Shown one piece after another: positions 52,321-64,000 of a stretch of DNA of 64,000 nucleotides. The notes under the pieces are model-generated. The model did no database searches. It saw only the letters and a list, made by a program, of their open reading frames with translations, and was not told where the DNA came from. The stretch's first letter is position 1, and each line of letters begins with the position of its first letter. The DNA comes from Pelargonium tetragonum (Eukaryota; Streptophyta; Magnoliopsida; Geraniales; Geraniaceae), in assembly GCA_036897445.1 (NCBI GenBank), contig JAYMTL010000021.1, forward strand, positions 62,001 through 126,000, read 5' to 3'. The position numbers were made by a program, and so were the translations under genes.

Positions 52321-55300
52321 GGAATATCTATCCTATAGGTTATAATAAAGTTAAGATAGCTAGGAATAAAATACTGATACACAGAAAAAATCCTTAATTT
52401 AGTAGAATCCCCGGAAATAACTTAGTTAGGGAGGGAAGTCTTATAAAAGCCAGTCCTATATTAGATCTCTCGTAGATATAAAAAGAAACTCTAATCAGAT
52501 TTCATTTTTTCTATAAAAGTCCGCTGTGCGGAGTTGGTCAGAATCCTCCTTCTAGAGTTTCTTATAAAGATTTTGACTCTAATTTATCAAAGTAAATATA
52601 GCTAATTACTCTTCCGGTATAAGAAATTTACATTGTTTGTTGTCAGCATTTCTATAGTAACTAAAAGTGGGCAAACAAAGTAGAAGATATAGTTGCTATT
52701 GAGTTCAGAAAAGCATTCCGCTAAATTCTGAACTAAACTTTAAACCGTGTATATACTATTACCAAAGCTTCATTTTGACTTTTAGGAAATCCCCATACAG
52801 TAATCTAAAAAAGAATACCAAATAACAAAAGGGGATAAAGTAAGTACTTGCCAACAACTCTGTAATATATGTAATCAAACCTTAGTTAGTTAAAGTTCTA
52901 AAGGTATTTGCAGGTGGGGTTGCTACAATAAAAAACTCAAAATGCATTTCTCCAATACGGGACACCCTCTATCCATGTTATATCCATATAGTATATAGGC
53001 AAGGGGTTTAATAAAGGAAAGTATAAAGAGTAAAATCAACGTTCAACTTTTAAAGTAATACAGAGCTCCTTTTTGTACAAAATTTTTTTTAGCATATGAA
53101 TAAATTAGGGCATTCCTTATCCTTAGAAAGGGACTCTACAAATCCCTAAGGGAACTATATATAATGCATTAAAGGTCTTTGTTTTCGGTACTAGGGTATC
53201 TCTTAAAAAACTTGGGAGCCTATTACTTAATGGTGACTTTTCTAATTTCGGGTGTAAATTTCCAAATTAAGTTTATGCTATTTCGCGGACTCGAGAGAAT
53301 TCCCTATAAAGATTACGCCTCCTGTGTGGACCAATTACTTTTTAATTATAAGGACTCGGTTCCCGGTGTTTACTCAATATAAGGTATCCTTTTTTGACGT
53401 TCTATTAGGACTTAAACCCCTTTTCAATTAGGTTACAACAAGACTAGAAAGTCTTGTTTTTGCAAATGTAAGGATTTTCTATTTACTCAAGAGAATCCTT
53501 GGTTTTATCTGGGTATCCTTGTCTAAGAAAATTGTATTAATTAAAAAGGGCAATAAAAAAGAAATACATAAGAAGCTCTTAAACTAAATATGACAAAAAG
53601 ACAATTATAGCCGGTTTTTAGAACCTAATAAATCAGATTAAGCAGATCCAAACAGCACAGTTTATGACTACCACAAGGTTCGAAGCCGCGGGTTATATAT
53701 CAAAGGAAAAAGAATCCTAGTTTCAGAATAATAAAGGAATTCTATCCAGGTCGAGTAAGTATCAAATTAGTTTTTCTGTTTCTAATGGTGTTAACACTTA
53801 CGTGTAATGAAAAAGTGTCCTCTTGAATGAGTAAAAAATTTCAAAGTCTTGAAAGTGAGAATAATAAGATAAGTTTTTACAGGGCAGGTTTATTTAGATG
53901 GGTAAGAAAAAGGAATTCTTTCTGAACAAGGAATAACTAGGAGCCCTTAAAAAAGAGTACCCGCTTAGAGAAATCCGTTTGGTTAGCCCCTACTTTAATC
54001 TTGTAGAATTAATAAGGAGGCGCATCCCCCTTGCATGGAAGGGAATTGCATCCGATTCTACTACTCTAATATGGATACTTTTAGGACTCTCTTGTTGTAT
54101 AGCAGCACGATCCTAATCCTTCTAAAGAAAAACTAGCACAGCCTCTTCGCTTCCTGTTTCGTAATTATACAACCTCAAATTCAGCGTATCTTATTAAATG
54201 GAGTATTCGTTCTTAGTACTACAAGTATAATAAAAAGACTACTCCGTAATTCTTTTTATTATACCAAATGCAGTAAACCTACGATTGAGGAAAATAAGGA
54301 AACCCCTTATTGCCCTGAGAGGTTTATCAAGACTTTGGAACTCTAGGATTTATAAGTGCACTTATTCCTCTAGTATTTAATAATACTTAACTTAAAAAGA
54401 TTCAGATTACAACTCGAGTTATATATGTGTAAGTTTTCACTTCAATAACAGGAATCCCAGATATTTGTTTGTAGATCTTATAAATCAAATAGTGGAGGAG
54501 GCCGGCCTCAATGCTCAAAAGTCTTAAATAAAAATCCTTTCAAAAAAATATCCATTAACACTCAAGTAATTCAGAGTAACTACCCCTTAAAGGACCTAAA
54601 AGCCACACCTTTTGCTTTTTATAAAGATATATTTCTTCATTCAGCCCCGCGTACTCCGGTAAAAAGTTAATTTATTGAGCTTATAGCAGCTTTACTAATT
54701 TTGAGGGAATCTTTCTTTCATACGACCTCTTTTTTAAAATATACAACAGCCTTGGATCTCTAAGCCTAGTTAATTAAGTAATAGAGCTAACCATAAACCC
54801 AGGGGAATCCCTGTTTTAACTCGAAAAGAAATAGATTGGAAACCCAAGAGAGCCCGGTAAAAGGGTATTAAAATAGTAACCTAATCTGAAATTTAATATA
54901 CGAAAAACTGAAAATGTAAAAACTCGACATAGGTTTTAGTGTTTGGTATCATTATATACACCAGAACCCTTCGCAGGTGTTTACTTTCTGTTATTAATTG
55001 CCTTTGAAATAAAGTTACGAGATTCGAACCTTAATTACATTACCTTAGGTCTAGCTTTTTACTTTTGATTATTCCTTGCGGTAGAAATGCTATATGGGTA
55101 CTGCTCCACTTTACAACAAAAAAATTTCCTTGCTTCCATTTAAGTCATTTTGTATTTAGATCCCTTTTTAATAAAATAAAAATCTAGATTATTCCTATTT
55201 AGTTTTAGTGTAGTACTTTTGGGGAACAAGTCAAACAAAGGGAAAGCCCAAGGAAGAGGAAAACTCCTTAAAATTTTTAATTAATAAAAGAGTGCCCCTT

Positions 55301-55440
55301 TCTTTATATAACAAGAAGGGACCTCTACTACATCTATACGAGCCTTAAAGTCACCTCTACCTAGATATTTTATATTCTGCTATATAAATTTATCCGACTT
55401 AGGAAAAAGAAAATCTTACTAACCTGTAATAACAATTATA
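52321..55440. other. AT-rich matrix without a recognisable gene
   Basis: The frame plus 53179-53382 (67 codons) is hydrophobic and unrecognised. At 55020-55045 a GATTCGAACC word, like the reverse complement of a T loop, runs straight into copy 4 of the 15-nt motif, but no tRNA stem forms. Confidence 0.5.
55031..55045 (+). repeat. recurrent motif TTAATTRCATTACCT, copy 4
   Basis: TTAATTACATTACCT, preceded by CC and followed by TAGG. Confidence 0.55.
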
Positions 55441-55520
55441 TAGTCCTCGACTGGAATTTGAACCTTTCCTAGGAAGTCCCCTGAATTATCTGTCAAGTCA
55501 ACAAAAATTACCACACCAGC
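55441..55520 (-). pseudogene. class II tRNA-like relic (Leu-like)
   Basis: Read on the minus strand, GCTGGTGTGGTAATTTT followed by TGTTGAC resembles the 5' end and D arm of a tRNA-Leu (GCCGGTGTGGTGAAATTGGT, then AGAC). Further on, AGGGGACTTCCT can pair as a long variable arm. AAGGTTCAAATTCC is T-loop-like, and it is closed by GGAA/TTCC rather than a canonical 5-bp stem. Order and spacing fit a class II tRNA, but the anticodon arm is not clear and the acceptor ends do not pair. Bryophyte mitochondria carry native trnL genes and angiosperm ones mostly do not, so the source is uncertain. Confidence 0.3.
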
Positions 55521-58500
55521 AAGATCGCAACTTTAGGGCCTCCTTTATTAAAAATTTTAGATCATAGCCGGCCTAAGAAAAAGAAGGAACAAGGATAACC
55601 CATACTAAATATTTGAAGATAATATAAAGTACCATGTTGTAGAGAGCACTCAACTAGCCCTAATTAATATAGAAAATATCTGAAGTCAATAAGATAAGGA
55701 TAACTCAAGGTTGTTTATTTTATATATACCCGTTCTGAAACAAATAAGTACTGCCTCTAGATATTTAATGACTTTTGAGGTTGGCTACCTTATAGAAAGA
55801 GACTTTAGACGTCCAAGATAGTTCCAAAGGGAATCCCGAGAGTACCCTTGTAATTTAAGAGCTTCTCGTACTGACAGTTGCACTTTTCCTGAGGATTTGG
55901 TGCTTAGGCCCTTAAATGAGACTTTATTATACCAGCAAAAAAATAGAGGCAACTTAAGTGTTAGACTGCTTCTAAAATCTTTAGCAATAGATTTGCGTCA
56001 TAGGGATCGGCATCTTAAGCATTTAGCTTTTTAGAAAGTATAAGATTTAAACCCTTGGCATATAAAAGAATGAGGACTTCCCCAATTTATTTAGGGATTT
56101 TACTAAAAAGGAAGTCCTCAGTTACTTAGGCTGAGTTTTTACCCTGTGATTGGACTCCTCTTTCAGTATACTGACTTTTTAAAATTATGATCTAGTTTTT
56201 GTTCTCTTGGATATTGGAGTTGTAATATTAGGAACTCCTGCTAGGATACGAAGTTACGCTTAAACGGCCGCTTTGGAATATTATAAAAGACACCTGAGAG
56301 TCAGTCATAGTGTACGGTTTATTTAAATTTTCAGAATTAAATCACTTAAATAGAATTTCTTCTTAAGCTTTTGAATACTTGCGCCCACCATGAGCTCTTA
56401 AGAGGTTTTAGCTCCTTAATTTTTTTAGTGTGGTGTACTAAAGATTTTAGAGTAACTTTTAGTTTTCTTCTACGACATGCGGAGGTTCTAATGCGGGAAC
56501 ATACTAAGGTCTTTTTCTTTCTATAGGACAACTTCAAATTTCTTTCATGGGTATTCATAACTTAAACAAGACCCTTCTTTAAGCATTAGTATTAAAGTTC
56601 TTTTATAAAAGTGTTGTAAGCAGCCTAGCTTTCCTAGTCGTAAGTAACTCAGTGTAGCGAACAGGGTTTTCTGAAATTAATAATTATCAGCTACAAAAGT
56701 GGGGAAAAGTTTACTCCCTCTTGCTGTTAAGTAGCCTTGATTCAGTTTCGTCAGGTTAGGGTTAAACAAGGTTTGTGCTTTTTGTACTAAATTAAAGACC
56801 TGTTACTAAAAAAAAACTAAATCAAAAGCTTTTGAAACTTTATATACCAATATAGGCGTCCCCTTCAGGAACAGTTGAAATCTAAAAATTGTGGTATAAA
56901 GACAACTCTAAATTCAGTGAAATTATTATATATTAAAAAAGGGGCATAAATCTCTCAGATTTCCCGCACCGAAGTTCAATTAGTCCAAGCTATTAACTTT
57001 ACTCTTTTTGAATCCTGTTTAGCATAGCTTGAGGAGTTTCCTATATTCAGGAATTTTATAAAAAATTATTTAAGCAAACCCCTTTTTACCTTAGAGTAAC
57101 ACCAAAAATCCAGAATTTAGTTTTTAACTAAGCACAAGGCTTTTTAGTATAACTGGGTTTTCTAAGAAGAATTACTCCTTGTTCTATAGCTCTAAATAGA
57201 CACCCGCATTTAGGATCGCGGTTGGACATAAGAAATTAACAGCAAAGTCTTATCCACTAATTTTACAGTAGCTCCCAATAGAAATAGAAGATATTCTTGA
57301 CCTCTTTTTCTCTATAGAACTTTTTCAAGACACCTGCCTAAAGAAATTAAAGCAAAGAAATTTGTAAAGGGGCCCGCCTAGGACGGATACGTAAACTCAG
57401 TATAACGGCATTTTTCAGTATATATAATTGTTGGGTAGATAGAGCTTATCTTGACCTCGGTATCCCTCCCAAATTGCTTGGAGAGCTTCTTTTATTAACA
57501 CTAATGAAGGAACCCTATAAACTTATACACTGCAACAGAAAATTTATAAATATTGTATTAACAAAACTAAAGCAAGTTTTCTACTAATTATTAGTACTTA
57601 TCCCTGTCTTTGACTAAAGTATACTCTGCCCTCTAGACTAAGTAAAACCTACTCCTGGATTTAATAAGACTTTATTTACCTTTCCTGGGGCTTCCCCTAA
57701 AAAAAGAGCGCAATTTAGCCCTAATTTTGAGTAAGATAGTCTCTAACTAGCTTGTCAAAAAAGGGTGTCCAGTTAATTCTTTCTTTTTAGTGCCACTTAA
57801 TAAGCGATCTATCCCCGAAAACTCTATTAGTATAGATATATGCAACGAGGAAAACTCAAAACAACTTTCCCCCTTTTAGCCCAAAATTATAAAGGGATCC
57901 TGCTTGCTTCTATAAATTAGACTTTGATAAGTAATTTGAAGTTTTAACTCTAGTAAAGTAAGTTCACATCTGCCAGTACTTCAAGTTAGTTTATGTTTAC
58001 TTCATACTTAATTACTTTCTCTCTAGTATTCCGGAAAAGCTTTGCCTCCCCAATATACTTATACTCCATTCTGAGAAGCTCTAGTACACAAAATTCTTTT
58101 TAGTCGAGACTCCTACCAATCTGGAGTTGTTAACCCCGAAAAAAATAAATTACTTGCTTAACTTCTTTTCTCCATTACTGTAAGGATTTCCCACTACTCG
58201 GAAACGGGGTCCTATTATTATAATATTGCAGCTACTCCTTAATATTAAAAAATTTGCTTTATTTCAAAAGTCTTATGAAAATCGCAGTAAGCTTCTAAAA
58301 TGTAAGATCATACATGTTCAGGACCCCTTAATACAACCAGCCAAGATGCAAAGTAATTAAAAAGCCAAAAGTTTTAAAGCAGTCCTTGTTTTTTAAGTAA
58401 ATACCCCGACACGGAATCTTCAAAGAGTTTTGTTTCTCGGTTTTGTAATTAAGGAAGCTTCGGAAGGTAATAAAGAGCCCTTTTTCGAGCTATTTTTGAC

Positions 58501-60770
58501 CCAGTTTGAGACACTAGATAAGAATTTTACTGTTTATTCTGTATCTGTTTCTTCTAAATCGAATTTCATTTCTTTTTTTAAGGGCTCGTATAAAAACTTA
58601 TTCTCTTTTTTAGGTGGTTTTTTTTATCTAAACAGGGGCGCGTAAAGTCTTTTTAATTTATAAGGGTTAGAGTTCTTTAGCATACTTATAGAGCTTTCCC
58701 AGGTACATTCCAAGGCATTGCTTTTTAATTACTCCTGTCAGCCTCTTCTGAAAAAGCGCGGCCTATAAAAGTTCTCTTATCTTGTAAGGAATCCCTATAA
58801 TAAGGTACTCCTCTGACCTTTTCTCAGTGATTAAGGGTTGAAACCTAATTAATTGATAGTGGCTTCTCCTTGAGTGGAAAAGAGGAATTTATTAACTTCG
58901 GATCTTTGTTAAAAATTCTTGACTATGGAGTGTTATGGATAGTATTTAACTAGAAAAATACAGGAGGGTGCTGCCCCTTTTTAGATTTAGAAAACAACTA
59001 AATTACCTTATTAATAAAAAGTCTACGAAAAACTTTAAGAGGACCCCAGGTTTTACCCCTTTGCGCCTATAGGGAACTTGAGAGTCAAGGGAATACCTAC
59101 GTTATACTAAAATCCACCGCTTTAGCTTTAAATCAGCATTGCTAAGATAGCTAAGATAAAAAAATGACTCATCTGTATTATTTTCTCAGCACCTTTAAGG
59201 TACCTAAACTTAGATACCTAAGGGGGATTTTCTCAAGCATAAAAAAGGAATTATTCATCTTTAAGCTTTTTTTACCAAGTTTTATCTGTCTCGTAGTCTT
59301 TCCAACTCCATCCAGGTCCCTAGTCGTGTTACTCAAAAAGACGAAGCCTTATCAAGACCTTCTGAAATCAAGAAAGTCAACTTAGCTATAATACCAAGTC
59401 ACAAATCTTCATAACAAGCTAACTGAATACGTTCCTTTTGGAAAAAAGTAAGAGACTTAATTAAAGTTTACTCATATTCCTGCGTCAAATTTCTTTTCTT
59501 AGATTCAGCACCTCTTATCTGACTAACAACAGGATAATCTCAGAATACCCCTTGCTTGGAAACTCAAAACTAGTAGTAACATAAAACCTATAATTAATTA
59601 TGGATTGACTTATACAAAACTCCGGGACTCTTAAATTCATTATATTAGAAAAGAGTTGGCAGCCTATCCACGCCAAGACTACAAATAGGAACCCTCGACA
59701 TCCTTGTAAACTAACAAGCACTTTTAAAAAAGGTTCGAATCGTCTAAAGTAAGTATACCTTTTCCTGGGCAGATAAAAAATGATATCTAAACGATTTCAT
59801 GAAACATTTTGACTTTGGGTAGGTATTTAAGGTGTCAAAATAGACATTTAGCTATTGTAGATGTACTTTTGTACACAATACTACGGGAACCCTTGTCTGC
59901 GTAAACTGGTTTTTAAGTTTATTTGTAGTTATAAAATAAAGTACGTTCCCTATTGTGATTAATGTTAGCTCCCCTGAGGAAATTTAAGAGATTCCTGGGG
60001 TTAAATTTTTGTAAAAAGGACTTTATATTACTTAAGGAAAGATTTTGCTTAGTTTAGTAATGTTTTTTCCTCTTTTATACTGTTAAAAAGGATTTTTGTA
60101 TGGATTTATACTAACACCAGGGATTGGCAAGGGGTATGCCCTTGGGTAGGGGTTTATCACTAAGGGAGTCCTTTTTCGATCCAGAATCCAGTGTAATAAG
60201 GGGCTTAGGATTCCCCGAGTTTATCCCCTACAACAGGATAGCTATTATAAAAATTTCACTTTGAGCAAATTAAGAAAACTGGTTAGAATTTGGGATGTAA
60301 GTTACTAAGGGCTCATAAGTATAAAGACCAAGACTTTTCTGATTACTAAAACTCGTTATAGATTTTTTAAGTTTTATACCATTTCAAGGGGAGCTTCAGT
60401 AAAAAGCTAAAAGGAAGCCTTATATATTTTACAAGTCATCAAAGGTAGGAAAACCTGGCAGAAACACTAAATTATACTGCAGTTTTCTATTAAACTTTCT
60501 ATGTGGGACAAAATTCGGGGTTTTTATTAATACATTACTATAAAATAAAAATTCAGTTCCAATTATGCCAAAAATTTCTTTATCTCAGTTGTAGCTAAAA
60601 AAGGAAAGACCTGGCCTTTATCAAAGGACTCCTCGGTCGAGCTTTTTAACTTAATTGTTACTTACAGAGAGGGCCTTAAAAAGACTATTACATAAAATAC
60701 AATTAAAACCAAGACTGTTATCCTTGACAATTAACCTAGCTATTACGGAATCCTAATAAAAATCACTCTA
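55521..60770. other. AT-rich matrix without a recognisable gene
   Basis: Frames at minus 56346-56558, plus 58430-58645, plus 59164-59385 and minus 59515-59721 (68-73 codons) have no known domain. GTGTACGGTTT near 56306 recalls the end of a group II intron domain V, but the matching upstream half is absent. The hairpin at 60128-60144 is listed separately. Confidence 0.55.
60128..60144. repeat. hairpin, 6-bp GC-rich stem
   Basis: CAAGGG and CCCTTG pair perfectly around GTATG. It lies in the gene-free matrix. Confidence 0.45.
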
Positions 60771-61569
60771 GAAGACAAGACATATTAATGACTTCTATTC
60801 CTTTACTACTACAAAAGCTATAAGGGCTACGGGGAACACTAAGGCTTGTAAGAGTAAGGGCTGCAGTAGATGTTAGAGAAGTAGAGTTATAAGGAATCCT
60901 AAGCTAGGCGTTAAGAGTAACAAAGACAGAGGTCGGGTAATACAAAAGCAAGTTATATAATAGCTGTGAGTAAGGTTAAGAAAATAGGTAGTACAAGTAA
61001 GCAGTGATTATAACGTATGTAGAATATTCAATATACTACCTTGCCCTCCTTTGGTACCCTTCGGGCGGTAACATTGACTCTTTCCAACCTCTCTAAGTCC
61101 CTAACCTCTTTAACGATAAGAAAAGGGAACAAGAACCTCTTAATTCTTAATAAGAAAAGAACTTAAAGCAGGCCAAAGCTTTTCTTTAGCGACAGGGTTT
61201 TAGCTCGAGAAGTTTCAATTTCTTATTTCCCCCTACTTACTCAATTTGTTATTAACGACTCTCAAAATGAAACGAAATGACAAGATTTTTTTTTCAATTA
61301 CACTGTATAATAGAAACCTTTTGATAGCCTAAAAATCACGACCCCTTGTAGGAACTTATAAACCTTAGTAAAGAGAACCTTACCTCTGCATGCAAAAAAA
61401 GTCTCAACTTGACGAACAAGGAATTCCATAAGAGTCTCCTGGCTAGCAAAATTCCATATTAGGGGTATCCACGAAAGAAAATTTCTTAGATAGAATATGC
61501 TCAAGTTTCTACTCTATAAGCTACTTTACTAAATGAGTAAGATCCTTTTAGCATGTTAGATTGAAGGAA
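60771..61569. other. small GC-richer island, then AT-rich matrix
   Basis: At about 60780-61100 the wording (TAAGAGTAAGG, GTAGTAC, AGACAGAGG) resembles the spacer at 44.1-44.3 and 51.85-52.06 kb, read on the other strand. After that, ordinary AT-rich matrix with a 68-codon minus frame (61298-61504) that has no known domain. Confidence 0.4.
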
Positions 61570-61634
61570 AAGAAATGTTAAAGCGTCGTGAATTTTAGGG
61601 TTCTGCACGTGGGTTCAAATCTTGTTTACTTTGA
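61570..61634 (+). pseudogene. possible trnH-GUG 3' relic
   Basis: CGTGAAT (anticodon GUG at 61588-61590) and then TGCACGTGGGTTCAAATCTTGT follow the order of plastid-type tRNA-His (TTGTGAATCC, TGCGCGGGTTCAATTCCCGT), mainly with C-to-T changes. The T stem pairs only through G-T, and the 5' half is not recognisable. It would be a third plastid-type or native tRNA relic with AT-ward decay. Moderate to low confidence, judged from memory. Confidence 0.28.
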
Positions 61635-63840
61635 ATATAATGTCTCATCAGCCTCTTCCGAATCCCTGCACTATTTTATACAAACCTGAGAGAGTCTCTT
61701 GTAGATGAGAGCCCTAATCCTAAGACTTTAAGAAAGGAAACAGTGTTATATCACTCGGATTCCCCACTTTATAGTGAAACTATTACCTGACCTTAGCCGG
61801 ATAATCCGGGGGTTTTCCCGTAGAGTAAACCTCCTTTAAACTTCTAGGCGGTAGAATATAAAAATGAACTCTTGTTTCTCTTTAAACTTATTTTAGGTTT
61901 TTCTTTTTAGAGGATAAAAGGATGATTTTAAGGAAGCTTACTTAAGGGCTATAAGAAATTCAAGGTTTACCTAAATTATGCACTAAAAGTACTTTTTGTA
62001 CTTAAATCACTGTACAAAGATAGGAAGGGAAACTAAACATACATAAGTTTAAAAGGAAGCCCGGCCTAAGAAAAGGGAGTGTAAAGTTTGCGAGCTTTCC
62101 TTTTTTATGCCGATAACTATATGAAATTTGTTGTCGAGATTCCTTACTATTCCTAGCGAAGAATGTTAATGAACCACTTATGTTAAACCCAAACCCGCGC
62201 TAGCTTTTATTTCACAAGAATACAAAAGGAATCTAGCTTGATTTGACTAAACTAGTACTTAACTGTTGAGAACAGGGTTTCCTGGGTTTGATTACACTAA
62301 AGTGAGAGATATAACTTCTTAATATTTATACAATGTATATTCTTATAAAAAAGTCCCAAATTACCTATTACGACTCCGCGCAACGGTAAAACCTCCCTTA
62401 TCAAAAAATTTTAGAGTATAAAGGTTAAAGGGTCCTTCATCCCAGCCTAACGAACTAATAATTTAGACTTTAAATTTTATACTTACAAGGTCTCCTACAA
62501 GGGATTTGCTCTATAAATAGGAATATTACTTGCGTAGTTTAAGGCAGCTGGTTCAGGGTAAAAAGGCTCTTTTTTTCATAAACAACTCCTAGAAAAGTTT
62601 CAAGACGGAGCAAAGATCTTGAGGAATTTGTAATGGTACATAACGAAAAGACTTTTCGTCATAAATCGGAGCCCATAAGTCTAAGTCTATAGGCAAAGGG
62701 ATCAGAACAAAAAGTTAGTTTAACTTTAACCACCATGCACTAAATTATACTGAGGACTAGTTACCTACCCCAACCCAGCGAATAAAGAAATAGATCTAAA
62801 AGGAATCCTGCAATAACTTGTGGATCAGTAAGAGTATTCGGGCGAAACCCTAAATTTGATTTAAATAAATCCCATTTCTAAGGACCCCTTATCTCTAAAA
62901 AGCGTCCTTGACTAACTTAAATTTTGTATAGCGTATAGACTTAAGAGACAGGTATTTGCAGGAGACAGGAGACTTAAAAAGTCAAAGTTACGGGAAGTAT
63001 ATAGCGTAGAAAAAAGGGCTAGGTTCCCTTATTAGATATGTAGAATTATACCTTATTCAAAATTAACTTTGTGTATTTACCCTTCAAAAAGAGCCATGAG
63101 ATTTTTCTAGTAAATCCGGGATTTGTTCCAAGAAAGATCACTCAAAAGGAAAAGTTACATAATACATAATATTAGGGTTTTGAACCGGGGCTTTTTTGTA
63201 ACTTATTAGTTTTCTTGTTCGATATCACTTGTAAAAGATTTAAACCTTTGAATTACTAATGAAATTAGGTCAAGTCAAGGAGGTCTATTTCAGATTTTGA
63301 CAGCAACAATAGTCCACCTAGATTGACTTTTTACGAGATTTATATCATACTAGAGCCTTTTTTCGTGCTTTTACTTACTTTTTTGAGAATGGGAAGCCTT
63401 TCTATTAACAAAGTTGCCTTAACAGTGGCCGGTAAAGAGTATATACTTAAAGCCAAAGGTGAGATCTAAGTAAGAAATCCTTATTGTCAGGGGAGTTTGC
63501 CTCTTTAAGGGTTTTCTAGTCAGCCGTAGGTTCAAAGCCTATTATACTCCGAAAAGTTATACGAGAGTTTAGTTAGGAGGTCAAAAGTCTTTCTGTATTG
63601 TAGTATTAAGGCTATATCCTCTGTTAATGATAAGAGTATAGGAATAAGAGGTAATAACCCCTTAATGAATACAAGGAATACTACTTCAGTTTTAAGTAAA
63701 AAAGTACCTATAAGATACCTTAGTTAATTTTTTTTGCTTAACTAAGGACTTTATTATCTAAATTGGAAGGAAGTGAAGTTTTTAGTGTAATGCAAGGATA
63801 CGATGATATATAGGGTTTCCTTAAGTTTAATGTTGGGTTA
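61635..63840. other. AT-rich matrix without a recognisable gene
   Basis: No open frame of 60 codons or more is recorded here, and no RNA gene is seen. It ends with a strong hairpin at 63718-63747. Confidence 0.55.
63718..63747. repeat. hairpin, 10-bp perfect stem
   Basis: CCTTAGTTAA and TTAACTAAGG pair perfectly around a T-rich 10-nt loop. It is the longest perfect stem with a normal loop that I found. It stands about 100 bases before the change of composition at 63.84 kb. Confidence 0.6.
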
Positions 63841-64000
63841 CTTGGTTGGGATGGATCAGATGGAATAGATGTACGTATGTGTACACCCACCCGTGAGCGT
63901 ATACCCATACATGGGCTTGTGTGTGCATAGGCGTGTACCAGTGTGCATGTATATGAGGGAGACCGGCCAAGAGAGGTTCCTTTATGTATAGGCTGTATGA
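63841..64000. other. GT/CA-rich patch, imperfect microsatellite-like
   Basis: From about 63860 to 63955 the sequence is a loose series of GTGT, GTAT, CATA and CACC words (for example GTACGTATGTGTACACCCAC), much richer in G+C than the matrix. It resembles a decayed dinucleotide repeat more than plant mitochondrial spacer. The following GAGACCGGCCAAGAGAGG is also GC-rich. The patch runs off the end of the window. Confidence 0.45.

Noticed and set aside
5150-61504. About thirty frames of 60-82 codons scattered over both strands
   Set aside because: Many start at TTG or GTG, none shows a known domain, and several overlap on opposite strands. Their lengths fit chance at this base composition.
1-64000. 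CRISPR array, insertion sequence or terminal inverted repeats
   Set aside because: I saw no regularly spaced repeats, no transposase-like frame and no matching ends.

Overview
The window looks like a gene-poor stretch of a land-plant mitochondrial genome. The main evidence is at 46.27-46.49 kb: a complete bacterial-type tRNA-Phe gene of the plant mitochondrial kind, followed by shrunken relatives of plant mitochondrial trnP-UGG and trnE-UUC. A decayed plastid-type trnN-GUU lies on the minus strand at 424-487. Plastid-type tRNA genes captured by mitochondria are a known angiosperm trait. I cannot name the species. A nuclear copy of mitochondrial DNA is less likely but not excluded. Sequences were compared from memory only.

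Layout. Most of the window (about 0.0-6.7, 8.0-21.2, 28.3-43.2, 46.5-51.2, 52.3-60.8 and 61.1-63.8 kb) is an AT-rich matrix, roughly a third G+C by eye. It is dense in TAG/TAA and CTA/TTA on both strands, and short GGG/CCC words with poly-A or poly-T flanks are scattered through it. Several islands are richer in G+C and read like ordinary plant mitochondrial spacer: 6.7-8.0, 21.2-28.3 (patchy), 43.2-44.7, 51.2-52.3 and 60.8-61.1 kb. A last GT/CA-rich patch fills 63.84-64.0 kb.

Genes. I recognise no intact protein gene, no rRNA and no clear intron. The longest frame with a start-type codon is 97 codons, about what chance gives at this base composition. Two stretches have protein-like composition and look like broken coding sequence of unknown origin: minus strand 37512-37860 and minus strand 7630-7947. 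Besides trnF, trnP, trnE and trnN there are weaker tRNA fragments at 6707-6749, 7974-7990, 15029-15100, 55441-55520 and 61570-61634.

Taken together, the window seems able to make at most one tRNA. It is best read as an almost empty part of a large or multi-chromosome plant mitochondrial genome whose tRNA genes are decaying. The decay in trnN is mostly CC-to-TT and G/A type change; in trnP and trnE it is mostly loss of stem segments.
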